From Elusimicrobiota bacterium (GTDB lineage: Bacteria; Elusimicrobiota; Elusimicrobia; FEN-1173): a DNA stretch of 64,000 bases. The notes below the pieces were generated by a model that was given only the letters and a program-made list of their open reading frames with translations, had not been told where the DNA came from and did no database searches. The position numbers and the translations under genes were made by a program. Positions 25,062 through 34,295 of the stretch are shown one piece after another. The stretch's first letter is position 1, and each line of letters begins with the position of its first letter. Location: contig JADJZR010000028.1 in the NCBI GenBank assembly GCA_016715645.1, forward strand, positions 124,001-188,000, written 5' to 3'.

Positions 25062-26376
25062 ATTACGCGGCTTACCATGAGACACTTCAACGGTTGCCTT
25101 TGGCTCGCCACGTGGGACGATTGACGCGGGTGTCCGGAGGGTTGTTGGAAGGGGTAGGCCCCGCGGTGGCGTTGGGCGAAATTTGTCGTGTGTGGGAACG
25201 AACAGGCCACCGGTTTTTTTGGGCCGAAACCGTGGGGTTTCGCGACGACACCATTTTGTTCGCCCCGTTGACCGAAGTGGACGGGTTGGGGCCCGGGTCT
25301 ATTTGGATGAACGGAATCGGGCCGGTGTCCATGCCGGTGGGAGACGCTCTGTTGGGGCGGGTGGTGGATCACCGGGGGATGCCCCTGGACGACCGGGGTC
25401 CTTTGCGTTTGACCGAACGGCGGTCGTTGCGGGCGTCGCCGCCGGAACCCATGCGTCGCCGCCGGATCAAAGAACCGCTCATGACCGGCGTGCGGGCCAT
25501 CGATGGGATTTTGACTTGCGGCCGAGGTCAGCGCATCGGGTTGTTTGCCGGCGGAGGGGTGGGAAAAAGTTCGTTGTTGGGCATGATCGCTCGATCCACG
25601 CAGGCGGACGTCAACGTGATTTCGTTGGTGGGCGAACGGGGCCGGGAAGTGAGGGATTTCGTGGAAAAAGATTTGGGCCCCTCGGGGTTGGCTCGATCCG
25701 TGGTGGTGGTGGCCACGTCGGACCAAACGCCCATGGCGCGCTTGCACGCGGCCCTGGGGGCCACGGCCGCGGCGGAATATTTCGCGTCGGAAGGAAAAGA
25801 CGTTCTTCTTATGATGGACTCGGTCACGCGATTGGCCATGGCGGGGCGGGAGTTGGGATTGGCTCTGGGTGAACCGCCCACGACGAAAGGGTACACGCCG
25901 TCGGTGTTCGCGTTTTTACCCCGACTGTTGGAGCGGGCGGGATTGTTTGAGACGGGAAGCATCACCGGCTTTTACACAGTGCTGGTGGAAGCCGACGACA
26001 TGGACGAACCCGTGGCCGACGCGCTTCGGTCGTTGTTGGACGGGCACGTGGTGTTGTCGCGGAAATTGGCCGGCCAGGGTCATTACCCCGCGGTGGACGT
26101 TTTGGAGTCGTTGAGCCGGCTCATGCCGGATGTGACGGGCGACTCGCATCTGAAAGCGGCGGGGCGATTGAGGAGGTATTGGCCACTTACCGAGAAGCGG
26201 AAGATTTGATACGCGTCGGCGCGTACGTCCGAGGGACCGACAAGAAAATTGATTACGCCGTGGATCATTTGGACCGGGTCAACGAATTTCTGCGCCAAGA
26301 GGTCTCGGCCGGATCGGCGTTCGCTGAGACAGAAAAACGGTTGATGGGCTTGTTTGTGGATGGAGTGACCAAATGA
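25058..26376 (+). CDS. fliI: Flagellar export ATPase FliI, apparent frameshift near the C-terminus
   Basis: The first 383 codons give a FliI with Walker A FAGGGVGKSSLL, LVGERGREV and Walker B KDVLLMMDSVTR. The frame ends at 26209. The missing C-terminus (ATYREAEDLIRVGAYVRG and on to 26376) lies in the -1 frame. Adding one G in AGGAGG (26171-26176) gives a continuous protein of about 439 residues, the normal length, with the usual LRRVLATYREAEDL helix. No separate gene starts there: the TTG at 26179 is only two bases from the SD-like AGGAGG. It is either a lost base, a real mutation or recoding. Confidence 0.88.
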
Positions 26377-26819
26377 AACGGTTTCAGTTTCGTTTGGAAA
26401 CCCCGTTGAAATTGAGGCGGAGGAAAGTGGACAAGGTGTCCCGGTCATTGGCCGAAGCCCGGGCCGAGGTGCTTGCCGCCCGTCGCAAGCTCGACGGGTT
26501 GGAACAGGAGCGACGCCATTGGTTTGAAACCCGTCCAGTGAACGCGGCCGGCGAGCTGGATGTGGTCCGTGACCGACGGCGCGTGGAATATTTGGATTTG
26601 ATGGACCTCAAGATCGCCGCGGCCCAGCAGGCCATGGTCCCCCTGCTCGCCACGGTGTCGGCGCGCGAATCCGAGCTTCGGGACGCGGTGCGGGACCGGG
26701 AAATTTTAGAACGCTTAAAGGAAATTCGCCACCGTTCCCATAAGGACGACGTTCGCGCTTTGGAAACCAAACGGGCCGATTTTGCCGCGGCCACCCTGTT
26801 TCGGAGGAACGCCCCATGA
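26373..26819 (+). CDS. fliJ: Flagellar export protein FliJ-like
   Basis: The 148-residue protein is nearly all coiled coil, beginning with RFQFRLETPLKLRRRKVD, the FliJ opening pattern. FliJ is the central stalk of the FliH/FliI ATPase and escorts export chaperones. It overlaps the end of fliI by 4 bp and the next gene by 4 bp. Confidence 0.8.
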   Translation: MKRFQFRLETPLKLRRRKVDKVSRSLAEARAEVLAARRKLDGLEQERRHWFETRPVNAAGELDVVRDRRRVEYLDLMDLKIAAAQQAMVPLLATVSARESELRDAVRDREILERLKEIRHRSHKDDVRALETKRADFAAATLFRRNAP

Positions 26820-27508
26820 GAAACGCTTTGCGATACTCGATGTCGGCGGTTTTTACGACCATTGCCACCTCTTACTTTGCCTCCGTGGGCATCGTTCAAT
26901 CGGTGAGATCGGTTCGATCCGCTTCCCCTCGAGCATGGATAAACTTGCTGGAGTCACACGATTCGGTCCTGGGCTCGCCTGGCACGCCTATTGCATCGCC
27001 AATGATCGTCAGGGAGGTCCCGGTCTCCAGAACAACGGGGTTTTCGCCCCAGGACTTTCAGATTGTCAAAAACGAACAGGAGAGGCTTCAGTCCGCCTTA
27101 GATGTTCAGTTGAAAGCGGTTTTGAAAGTTGAAGAGGACGGGCTCAACAATGGGAGGCGCATGGATTCGCTTGATATCAAGGTGGCCGAGGCCCAGCGGG
27201 TGGTTCAGGAAATGAAAGAGGCGTTGGAGGCCGCCCAGGGGCGGATTGTGAAGTTGGAATCGGCTCTTAAAACGGCTCAGGCGGATCTAAAACCGACCAT
27301 GGGCGCAAAGAAAATGACGAAGATGTACGCCAACATGACGCCTGAAAAAGCGGCAAAGATTTTGTTGGAGTTGCCCAACAACGAGGCGGCGGATGTCCTG
27401 GCGCGAATGAAAGAAGCGGAAGTGGCGTCAATTTTAGCGTTGTTTCCTCCGAAACGGGCGGCTTCGGTTTCAGCGCGCCTTTCGGGGAGTAAAGGAGGAA
27501 CTCCATGA
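26816..27508 (+). CDS. MotE/FlbB-like protein with MgtE-N-type C-terminal domain
   Basis: The 230-residue protein has an N-terminal hydrophobic segment (about 10-28), a variable stretch, a coiled coil (about 80-160, KVAEAQRVVQEMKEALEAAQ), and a C-terminal MgtE_N-like domain (MYANMTPEKAAKILLELP, AADVLARMKEAEVASILALF). This is the layout of MotE, a stator chaperone for MotC, and of related flagellar-operon proteins. It lies between fliJ and fliK as in many operons. Confidence 0.75.
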   Translation: MRNALRYSMSAVFTTIATSYFASVGIVQSVRSVRSASPRAWINLLESHDSVLGSPGTPIASPMIVREVPVSRTTGFSPQDFQIVKNEQERLQSALDVQLKAVLKVEEDGLNNGRRMDSLDIKVAEAQRVVQEMKEALEAAQGRIVKLESALKTAQADLKPTMGAKKMTKMYANMTPEKAAKILLELPNNEAADVLARMKEAEVASILALFPPKRAASVSARLSGSKGGTP

Positions 27509-29113
27509 GTGTTCCCATGATCGGGCCTGGACCCCTTGAGGGAGGGCCGAAAGGACCGCCGGGATCGGCGAAAAACGCGGACGGTTTTTCCGCGTGTCTT
27601 AAAGAAGAGTGCGGTCGTGAAGGTGCGCCGGCGGGGGATCCCTTACCGCCGGAAGGAGCCGTTTCGGCGAAATCGGTTCTGCCTGCCGAACCCGAACAGC
27701 TCTTTCAGCCCACCTCTACAAGCAGTCCTGAGCAAAGCGTCGACACGACACCCGCGGTCGTCCCGTCGGTCCTGGGACTTTTGGCCGTTTCTGTTGACAC
27801 GGTTCCCGCGGTCGCTCCGTCGGTTCTGGAACTTTTGGCCGATGGTTTAGACCCGACCATCCCAATCCAACTTGACACGAACAGCACCCTTGCTCTTGAC
27901 GTTATTTCCGCGGGTGCGGTTGAGCCGTTCGTTGACGGGGATTTGCCTCAATTAACGGTGGAGGATTCAACCGAAAAGGAAGAGTCTGACACGGACACCC
28001 CTTCTCCATTAAAGGAATTGGCCGCGTCTTTTCCCGCGGTTCCCGTGTCATCGCCGGTGCCTTTGGTCGTCGCAGTGGTCCCCTTGGCTGTGATTGTGCC
28101 GGACACTGATCGATCATTTTCAACAGAAGGTTTGAAAGTTGAGACGGCTGAAAGCTCGAGTAGTGTTGAGACTGTATCGGGGCCGGGGCGAGTATCGAAC
28201 ACGGACTTTGTTACGCCAGTTGTTGATAACTCAAAAAGGCGGCCACGGGCCGCTTTCTTCGTTGGAACCGGCCCGGGTGTTGACCCCTCCTCCGGCGGCT
28301 CAAACGTCACTTCCTTCTTCCTTACCCCAGGAAGAGAACGATCGTCCGCAAGGGGCTCAACAAATGCCGGATTCATCTCGGCCTGCTCTTACGACACCCT
28401 CCCTGGTCGAAGGGGACTTCGATAAACAAGAAATGTTGAACCCCCCAAAACCGGAGGTTCAGATTCAACAGACAGCCGCCCCTATGGCTGGCGCTCAGCC
28501 CCCCATGCCCGCACCGGAGAGGGCGGTGTCCTCAAAGGAACAAGACGCAACGTTTCGTGAAGCCCTAAAAGCTGTTTCGGACGCAACGGGTTCACTCAAG
28601 GGACCGGGCGGATTGGTTCTGTCGGGGGACGGACCCGTTTTGGCCCCGACAATCGATAAAGGAACCAACGTGGAATCGGTTCGACCCGCGGTACCGGTTC
28701 CGGTGTTATCTCCCTCGCCCATCGAATTGGCGAAGCTAATTCATGTTCATCTTGAATCGGGCCGATCGGTGGTCCACGTGGAACTTCATCCGGACCATTT
28801 GGGCGAGATGAACATCGCCTTGGAAACCCAAGGCAAAGACGTGTCCATGCGCTTTACCGTGGACAACGACACCGCCCGCCATTCGGTGGTGGCCGGGTTG
28901 AAAGAGCTCTCGGGTTCCCTGACGACCTTGGGCTGGACGGTCAACGGGTTGGCGGTGCAGGTGGCATCGGGCGGCGTGGGCAACGGCCGATCCGACGCCG
29001 ACGGATCCCGTTGGGCGGCATTCCCGGTGAACGCTAATCAAGTTCCGGTCGAACAGAAAACCAAATCTCGGCCCTCGCCTTCCGGCGCGTGGCGCGTGGA
29101 TTTGGTGGCATAG
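27505..29113 (+). CDS. fliK: Flagellar hook-length control protein FliK, apparent frameshift
   Basis: The N-terminal 230 or more codons from 27505 encode a Ser/Thr/Pro/Val-rich ruler region. That frame ends at 28425, while the C-terminal Flg_hook domain (VVHVELHPDHLGEMNIALET, GLKELSGSLTTLGWTVNGL) lies in the +1 frame, open from 28139 to 29113. The crossing is probably between 28227 and 28300, where a run of A residues lies (28232-28236). Restored length is about 535 residues. FliK measures hook length and switches export specificity. Two tandem near-repeats (VDTTPAVVPSVLGLL and VDTVPAVAPSVLELL) are seen in the ruler. Confidence 0.8.
28770..28785 (+). other. parS-like palindrome inside fliK
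   Basis: The 16-mer matches the CCACGTGG-type parS consensus at 14 positions. It codes for the conserved VHVEL strand of FliK, so coding constraint may explain it. Confidence 0.2.
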
Positions 29114-29124
29114 GAGGACACATC

Positions 29125-29535
29125 ATGGCTGAATCCGTAAACGGCATTACGTCCGCTGACAATACCCAGTTCACGGCGAAACGCAACACGGGCGGATTGG
29201 GAAAAGATGATTTTCTTCGTCTCCTGACCACCCAGTTGGAACATCAAGATCCCTTGAACCCGGCCTCCGAACAGGAGATGGTGGGGACGTTGGCCCAGTT
29301 CTCTTCACTGGAACAAACCCAAAAGTTGGCTGATTCCATGGCGGAACTCACGAAGACCAACCAGTGGGGCCAGGGGGGAAGCCTGCTGGGGCGCTTTGTT
29401 CAGGGGCGAACAGAGTCCGGGGACGCTGTTCAGGGAATCGTGGAAGGACTTCGGATGAGCGAGGATAAATTGATCCTTCACCTCAACACGAACAAAGAGC
29501 TTCCATTGACCGGTCTCAGCGAGGTGCTGGCGTGA
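29125..29535 (+). CDS. flgD: Flagellar hook-capping protein FlgD (short)
   Basis: The 136-residue protein starts at ATG 29125 with AGGAGGA just upstream. It holds the conserved N-terminal FlgD block (LGKDDFLRLLTTQLEHQDPL, EQEMVGTLAQFSSLEQTQ) and a short tail in place of the usual Tudor/Ig-like domains of longer FlgDs. It caps the growing hook. It overlaps the next gene by 4 bp. Confidence 0.9.
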   Translation: MAESVNGITSADNTQFTAKRNTGGLGKDDFLRLLTTQLEHQDPLNPASEQEMVGTLAQFSSLEQTQKLADSMAELTKTNQWGQGGSLLGRFVQGRTESGDAVQGIVEGLRMSEDKLILHLNTNKELPLTGLSEVLA

Positions 29536-29882
29536 TTGACGGAATCGGATCCATCGGGGCGGCGGGGTCGCCGTCGGCGCCCGGCCGCGCCCGGCCCGCC
29601 GACGGGTTCGACAGTATTTTTCGGCGGGAGCTGGTTAAGTTTTCCAAACACGCCGAAGAACGGCTTCAACGCGACGGCATCCATCTGACCGATGCCGAAA
29701 AAGAGCGGTTGGACCAGGGGATGGACAAAGCGGCGGCCAAAGGGGCCCGTTCGAGCGTCCTTTTGATGGACGACAAAGTGTTCATCGCCAACGTCCGGGA
29801 AAAAATTGTCATCACGTCCATGACCCGCGACCGTTTGCGTGACAACGTGTTCACTCAAATCGATAGCGCCGTGTTGTTGTGA
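29532..29882 (+). CDS. Flagellar-operon protein of the TIGR02530 type
   Basis: The 116-residue product starts at GTG 29532. It contains KFSKHAEERLQRDGIHL, DKAAAKGARSSVLLMDDKVF and VFTQIDSAVLL, the pattern of the small conserved protein found between flgD and flgE in many flagellar operons (TIGR02530). Its role is not known; the position suggests hook assembly. The flgE sigma54 promoter begins at its stop codon. Confidence 0.8.
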   Translation: MIDGIGSIGAAGSPSAPGRARPADGFDSIFRRELVKFSKHAEERLQRDGIHLTDAEKERLDQGMDKAAAKGARSSVLLMDDKVFIANVREKIVITSMTRDRLRDNVFTQIDSAVLL

Positions 29883-29899
29883 TTCGCACGATTCTTGCA
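29883..29899 (+). promoter_or_regulatory. sigma54-type promoter for flgE
   Basis: TTCGCACGATTCTTGCA keeps GC at -12 with 10-base spacing and nearly all consensus bases, with CG in place of GG at -24. Its similarity to the flgB promoter outside the invariant bases supports it. The flgE ATG is 60 bp downstream. Confidence 0.7.
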
Positions 29900-29958
29900 T
29901 AAGTATAAATGAACAGCTGTATTGGGAAGTGCATCCAAAACCAGGAGGAACCGAAACC

Positions 29959-31980
29959 ATGATGCCAGCCTTGTTTTCCGGCGTGTCCGGATTAAAGAAC
30001 CACCAGTTCCGCATGAACGTGATCGGTAACAACTTGTCTAACGTGAACACCATCGGATTTAAGTACAACCGGGTCAGTTTCGGTGACCTGGTGTATCAAA
30101 CCATTCGCGACGCGTCCGCGCCCCAGGCGGTGGGGGGCACCAACCCGGTGCAGTTGGGGTTGGGTTCTTTTATTCATAGCGTCGACTCCATCAACACCCA
30201 GGGAAACCTGGAATCCACTGGGCGGTCCACGGATATGTCGTTGCAAGGGGAGGGGTATTTCGTCGTGAACGACGGGTCGCGCAATAAATATTCCCGCGCC
30301 GGACTGATGGAATTGGGCCTTCGGGGCAATTTAGTGAACCCGTCAGACGGTTCCGTGTATATGGGCTGGAACGCCATCAACAGCGTGGTGGACACCTCGC
30401 AACCCATTGAGGAATTGTCGATCCCTGTGGGCGACGTGCTCCCCGCCCAACGAACCGGACGCATGACGTTTAACGGAAACCTGGACGCAGCCGGGACATT
30501 GATCCAAGGGACTATTGCCCAAACGCCTCCTCTGTTGGCGTATGCGGGAGGGGCCACCCTGGCCACCGATTTGCGTAATTCGGCGGGGGCGGCGTTGGGA
30601 TTGACGGTGGGAACCTCCGTTTCCATTTCTGGATCGGTGGGGGGGACGCTGATGGCGGCGGCTCCCATTGTTGTTAACGCCGGGACCACCTTGGCCAACA
30701 TTGCCGCGGCCATTCAAGCGGCGTTGCGAGGCGTGGCCGATGGCGATTTGACCGAAACAGCGACGGTCCAGGCCGATGGGTCCATCCGGGTCACGTCGGA
30801 CGCAGCCAACGCCATCACGAACTTGCAACTCAGCGTGCCGGGTAACACGCTGGCGAACAACGCGTTCCAATTTCCCTTGTCCATCGCGGGTGGTGGTGCG
30901 ACGGGAGATTCCGAAGACCTCCTGCGACCCGCCGTGGCCGCGGATGAACTGGTGGATATAATGTCCTCATCGGGCGTATCGTTGGGGTTGGTGGCAGGCG
31001 ACGACGTCACGTTGATTTCAGCCAACGTCAAGTCCAGCATCATTGCCTCCGCGCCGGTGTTATCCAATATTTTGGGCACCACCACCTACGATGATTATCG
31101 AACCGCATTGCGGACGGCGCTGTTTACTGGAGCTCCGGCCGTGGGGGAAGATTTGGTAATTGATTCGGACGGGTCGTTGTTGCTGACTGGCGCCGACGGG
31201 GCGATAAACGCGATCACAGGCCTTGTGCTAGGGGCTGGACCAAATCCCACGGACGATTTGCGGCCCGTGTTTTCGGCGTCCCAAAGTTACGGCGAAGTTC
31301 AGGCGGCTCAAGACGCCACCAGTTACCGAACGTCCACCCAGGTGTTTGACTCGCTGGGAAACCCTCTGGGAGTGGACTTTCGGTTTTCCAAAAACGCGTC
31401 CAACAGTTGGCAATGGGCGGCCACCTACGACGGCGTTGCGGTGGGCAATGGGGTGATGAACTTTGATAGCGCGGGAACGCTGGTCACACCGCAGGGAAGT
31501 ATTTCGATCCCCCTCGCAAACGGTGCGGCGTCGCCTCTGGCCATCGCCGTGGATTTCACTGGATGCACCCAGTTCACGAACGATTCGTCCATCGTATTGA
31601 ACACCCAAGACGGGTTTAGCTCAGCGACCCTCAGCGGATTTTCCATTGGGCAGGAAGGCGACGTGGTGGGCACCTTCTCCAACGGACGCAACTTGACCTT
31701 GGGTCAGTTAGCGGTGGCCACGTTTCGAAACCCCGCGGGCTTGAAACGGGAAGGCCGTAACTTTATGTCCGAATCTTCCAATTCGGGCACGGCCGAATTC
31801 GGCGCGGCCCGGTCGGGCGGACGGGGAACCATTATTTCGGGCACGCTCGAAATGTCCAACGTGGACGTGGCCCGGGAATTTACCGACATGATCGTCACCC
31901 AGCGCGGGTTCCAATCCAATGCGCGGGTGATCACCACGTCGGACCAGATGCTGGAAGAACTCGTGAACCTTAAACGATGA
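29959..31980 (+). CDS. flgE: Flagellar hook protein FlgE, enlarged
   Basis: The 673-residue protein starts at ATG 29959 with AGGAGGAA at 29943-29950. The N-terminal ANxNTxGFK-type motif (NNLSNVNTIGFKYNRV) and C-terminal SNVDVAREFTDMIVTQRGFQ are classic. FlgE is often 400-450 residues; the extra mass is a middle insert of about 250 residues made of two similar modules (each running from a G-x-SLGL/ALGL segment to a DGS-(I/L)-x-(V/L)-T element and a NAIT-x-L strand). It forms the hook, and the insert should be exposed on its surface. Confidence 0.93.
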   Translation: MMPALFSGVSGLKNHQFRMNVIGNNLSNVNTIGFKYNRVSFGDLVYQTIRDASAPQAVGGTNPVQLGLGSFIHSVDSINTQGNLESTGRSTDMSLQGEGYFVVNDGSRNKYSRAGLMELGLRGNLVNPSDGSVYMGWNAINSVVDTSQPIEELSIPVGDVLPAQRTGRMTFNGNLDAAGTLIQGTIAQTPPLLAYAGGATLATDLRNSAGAALGLTVGTSVSISGSVGGTLMAAAPIVVNAGTTLANIAAAIQAALRGVADGDLTETATVQADGSIRVTSDAANAITNLQLSVPGNTLANNAFQFPLSIAGGGATGDSEDLLRPAVAADELVDIMSSSGVSLGLVAGDDVTLISANVKSSIIASAPVLSNILGTTTYDDYRTALRTALFTGAPAVGEDLVIDSDGSLLLTGADGAINAITGLVLGAGPNPTDDLRPVFSASQSYGEVQAAQDATSYRTSTQVFDSLGNPLGVDFRFSKNASNSWQWAATYDGVAVGNGVMNFDSAGTLVTPQGSISIPLANGAASPLAIAVDFTGCTQFTNDSSIVLNTQDGFSSATLSGFSIGQEGDVVGTFSNGRNLTLGQLAVATFRNPAGLKREGRNFMSESSNSGTAEFGAARSGGRGTIISGTLEMSNVDVAREFTDMIVTQRGFQSNARVITTSDQMLEELVNLKR

Positions 31981-31998
31981 TAAAGGAGACCGTCGCCG

Positions 31999-32633
31999 AT
32001 GGCACTGATTGAAAAAGAAACACTTCTCAAAGGGTTGTGGGATGTGGTGTTGATCGGTGTGTCGGGGACGGTTTGCGTGGCGGGGTCCTATTTCGTGGTT
32101 ACCCGCGCCGTGGCGAAAGCCACTGCGCAAACGGGAACCCCGGCGTCGTCTACGGAGGCCCCGATAAATCCCGTGAACTTGGCGGATCCCCATCAACCCC
32201 CGTTGCGGGCGTGGGCACGGGAAGTTAAGGCGGTAGAAAAACCTCCGGCGAAGGGCCTGGCGAATCGAAAAAAGAAGGCAAAGAAAAAAAGAAGAAAAAG
32301 AAAGGGAGCGAGGGCGAAAAAACAGAAGCCGGTAGTTTGACTTATCCCCTGCGCACCACGGTGGTCAATTTGGCTCCGGACTCGAACCATCGGTTCGCCA
32401 AGGTGTCCATCACACTGGAAGCGGATAGCAAAGGAGCGGCCGAAGAGTTGAAAGTGGTGGACCATCAAATCTACGATTGCCTCATCGACACGCTGGGCAA
32501 TGTGCGGGCTCAGGACATCGGGTCCGATGCCGGCAAAGACATGCTCAAAGAGACTCTCCGCCAAAAGATGAACAAATTTCTGACGGAAGGGGAAATCACA
32601 AATGTCTATTTGACCGAATTTTTGGTCCAATGA
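31999..32633 (+). CDS. fliL: Flagellar stator-associated protein FliL, apparent frameshift
   Basis: The N-terminal frame from 31999 gives a membrane helix (about 14-38, VVLIGVSGTVCVAGSYFVV) and then turns into an unnaturally basic tail, ending at 32340. The C-terminal FliL domain (YPLRTTVVNLAPDSNHRFAK to ITNVYLTEFLVQ) is in the -1 frame. Adding one A to the A5 tract at 32237-32241 gives a continuous protein of about 211 residues with an acidic/Lys linker. FliL surrounds the stator and supports torque at high load. It overlaps fliM by 4 bp. Confidence 0.8.
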
Positions 32634-33514
32634 CCGAAACCGCTCGTCCTTACGTTCCCGCTCCGGGGGGCACGTTGTCGCGCAAAATTCGCGACGCGCT
32701 TTTGGGGATACACGCCCAGCAGGCTGCCAAAATCGCGGCCGAATTATCGAGCCGGCTGGGATTTGCGCTGAAACTGAAGGCCGTTTCCGTGGATATGTCA
32801 ACGGGGGCCGTTCCGTTGATTGAAGGGGGCGTTGAAACTTTGTTTGCGATTCGTCCTGGGGACGGACGGGGCTACGCGGCCTTGGAACCCCGGGCGGCAC
32901 GGTTGCTGGTGGACGCCGCGCTGAACGCGCCGGTTCGCCCGGCCGATTCGAAAGCCGAGGCCACAGCGGTGGAACGAAAAGTGGCGGAAGGTTTTATGGA
33001 CCTCTTTTTAAGCCGCATCAACGCGCTGTGGGAAACGTTGGGAGAATGCGCGTTTACGCCTCCGCCCGCGGGTCCCCCCGACGAATCCGCCCTGCGTAAA
33101 GCCGCTTTGGAAACCTACGTGGTGAATCGATTTTCTCTTGATCTCCAGGGCGTGGCGTGCGCGTTGGACACGGGCCTTCCCTTGTCGTTTGTCAAACCCC
33201 TGACCCTGTCCCTTGAAAAACCAACAGAACAAACGGCCTCGCTGGCCGACGATCCGAAAATGGTTCCTCACTTGAAAAAAAAGATGGAAGGCGTTTTGGT
33301 TCCGGTTCGGGCGTACTTGGCCGAACCCGACGTTTTTTTGCGTGAGATGGTGGAGTTGGAGCCCGGTGATGTTTTGAACGTGGGCCGGCTGGGCGCGGAG
33401 GCGGTTTTGATGGTGGGGCCGGCGGCCCTTTACCGGGGTCAAGCGGGGGTGATCAATGGACACCGCGCCCTGCGTATTTTAGGGGTGGTTAAAACTGATC
33501 GGAGGTCAACATGA
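32630..33514 (+). CDS. fliM: Flagellar motor switch protein FliM, motif-poor variant
   Basis: The 294-residue protein (FliM is usually 320-340) keeps the middle CheC-like domain and the C-terminal SpoA domain (KMEGVLVPVRAYLAEPDVFL and LEPGDVLNVGRLGAEAVLMV). The usual N-terminal CheY-binding peptide (LSQxEIDxLL type) is absent, and the GGxG FliG-binding loop is not recognisable (ALNAPVRPAD stands there). ATG 32630 overlaps fliL, so there is no room for a longer N-terminus in frame. Identity rests on domain order and position before fliN. Confidence 0.85.
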   Translation: MTETARPYVPAPGGTLSRKIRDALLGIHAQQAAKIAAELSSRLGFALKLKAVSVDMSTGAVPLIEGGVETLFAIRPGDGRGYAALEPRAARLLVDAALNAPVRPADSKAEATAVERKVAEGFMDLFLSRINALWETLGECAFTPPPAGPPDESALRKAALETYVVNRFSLDLQGVACALDTGLPLSFVKPLTLSLEKPTEQTASLADDPKMVPHLKKKMEGVLVPVRAYLAEPDVFLREMVELEPGDVLNVGRLGAEAVLMVGPAALYRGQAGVINGHRALRILGVVKTDRRST

Positions 33515-33876
33515 CGAGCGACGAAAAAAAAGCGGCTGTCCCAGGGGACCCCGCTTCGCCGGAAGTCCGTAGCGTGAAATTGGCGGATTTAACCCCGAGT
33601 CCGGGCGGCGAAGCCTTACCCACCAACATCGCTCCGCTTATGGATATTTCCCTGCGCGTGAGCGTGGTGTTGGGGGAAACGCGGATGGTGTTGGGTGAGC
33701 TTCTTAAGTTGGGTGTAGGGTCCGTGGTGGAACTGGACCGGGCGGCGGGGGACCCTATCGACATTTTGGTCAACGAACGGTTGTACGCCCGCGGTGAGTT
33801 GGTGGCCGTGGGGGAATCGTTCGGAGTCCGGATCACCGAAATCGTGGGGTCCGCCAAACCGGCGGTCGCCGGATGA
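33511..33876 (+). CDS. fliN: Flagellar motor switch protein FliN
   Basis: The 121-residue protein has an N-terminal variable tail and one SpoA domain (MDISLRVSVVLGETRMVLGE, VNERLYARGELVAVGESFGV). It forms the lower C ring with FliM. It overlaps fliM and fliO by 4 bp each. Confidence 0.93.
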   Translation: MTSDEKKAAVPGDPASPEVRSVKLADLTPSPGGEALPTNIAPLMDISLRVSVVLGETRMVLGELLKLGVGSVVELDRAAGDPIDILVNERLYARGELVAVGESFGVRITEIVGSAKPAVAG

Positions 33877-34295
33877 CGAGAGGGCGTAACATTTTGGCGG
33901 CCGTGGTATTGATGGGAGCGTTGGGGGGCTCTGTTCCTGTTCGGTGCCAAGAACCGGTTCCTGCTGGACCGTCGGTGTCAGACCCGGACTTTATGAAACC
34001 CGATTCGGCCCCCACGTTTCCCGTTGTGCGGGTGGTTCTTACGCTGGGACTCTTGATGGGCGGTTTGTATTTTGTCCGGCCCTGGCTGAAAAAAATGAAA
34101 TGGGCCGGGGCGCCTTTGGCCGGGGGAAACGGTTTGGACGTGGTGGCCCGGGCCTATCTGGGTCCTCGGGCCGGGTTGTGCTTGGTGCAGGCGGAAGGAC
34201 GACGGTTTTTGGTGGGCGTCGGGGCCGACGGTGTGCGCCTGTTGGCGGACCTGGGGGGTCCTGCCTCAGTCCATCCGGAGAGTCCCCGTGGTTGA
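33873..34295 (+). CDS. fliO: Flagellar export gate assembly protein FliO
   Basis: The 140-residue protein has an N-terminal signal-like segment (AAVVLMGALGG), a second hydrophobic helix near 50-68 (VVRVVLTLGLLMGGLYFV) and a cytoplasmic FliO domain (GLDVVARAYLGPRAGLCLVQ). It helps assemble FliP in the export gate. It overlaps fliP by 8 bp. Confidence 0.85.
   Translation: MTRGRNILAAVVLMGALGGSVPVRCQEPVPAGPSVSDPDFMKPDSAPTFPVVRVVLTLGLLMGGLYFVRPWLKKMKWAGAPLAGGNGLDVVARAYLGPRAGLCLVQAEGRRFLVGVGADGVRLLADLGGPASVHPESPRG

Noticed and set aside
26179..26376. Separate 65-residue gene with TTG start
   Set aside because: The sequence is the conserved C-terminus of FliI; its SD is only two bases from the TTG.
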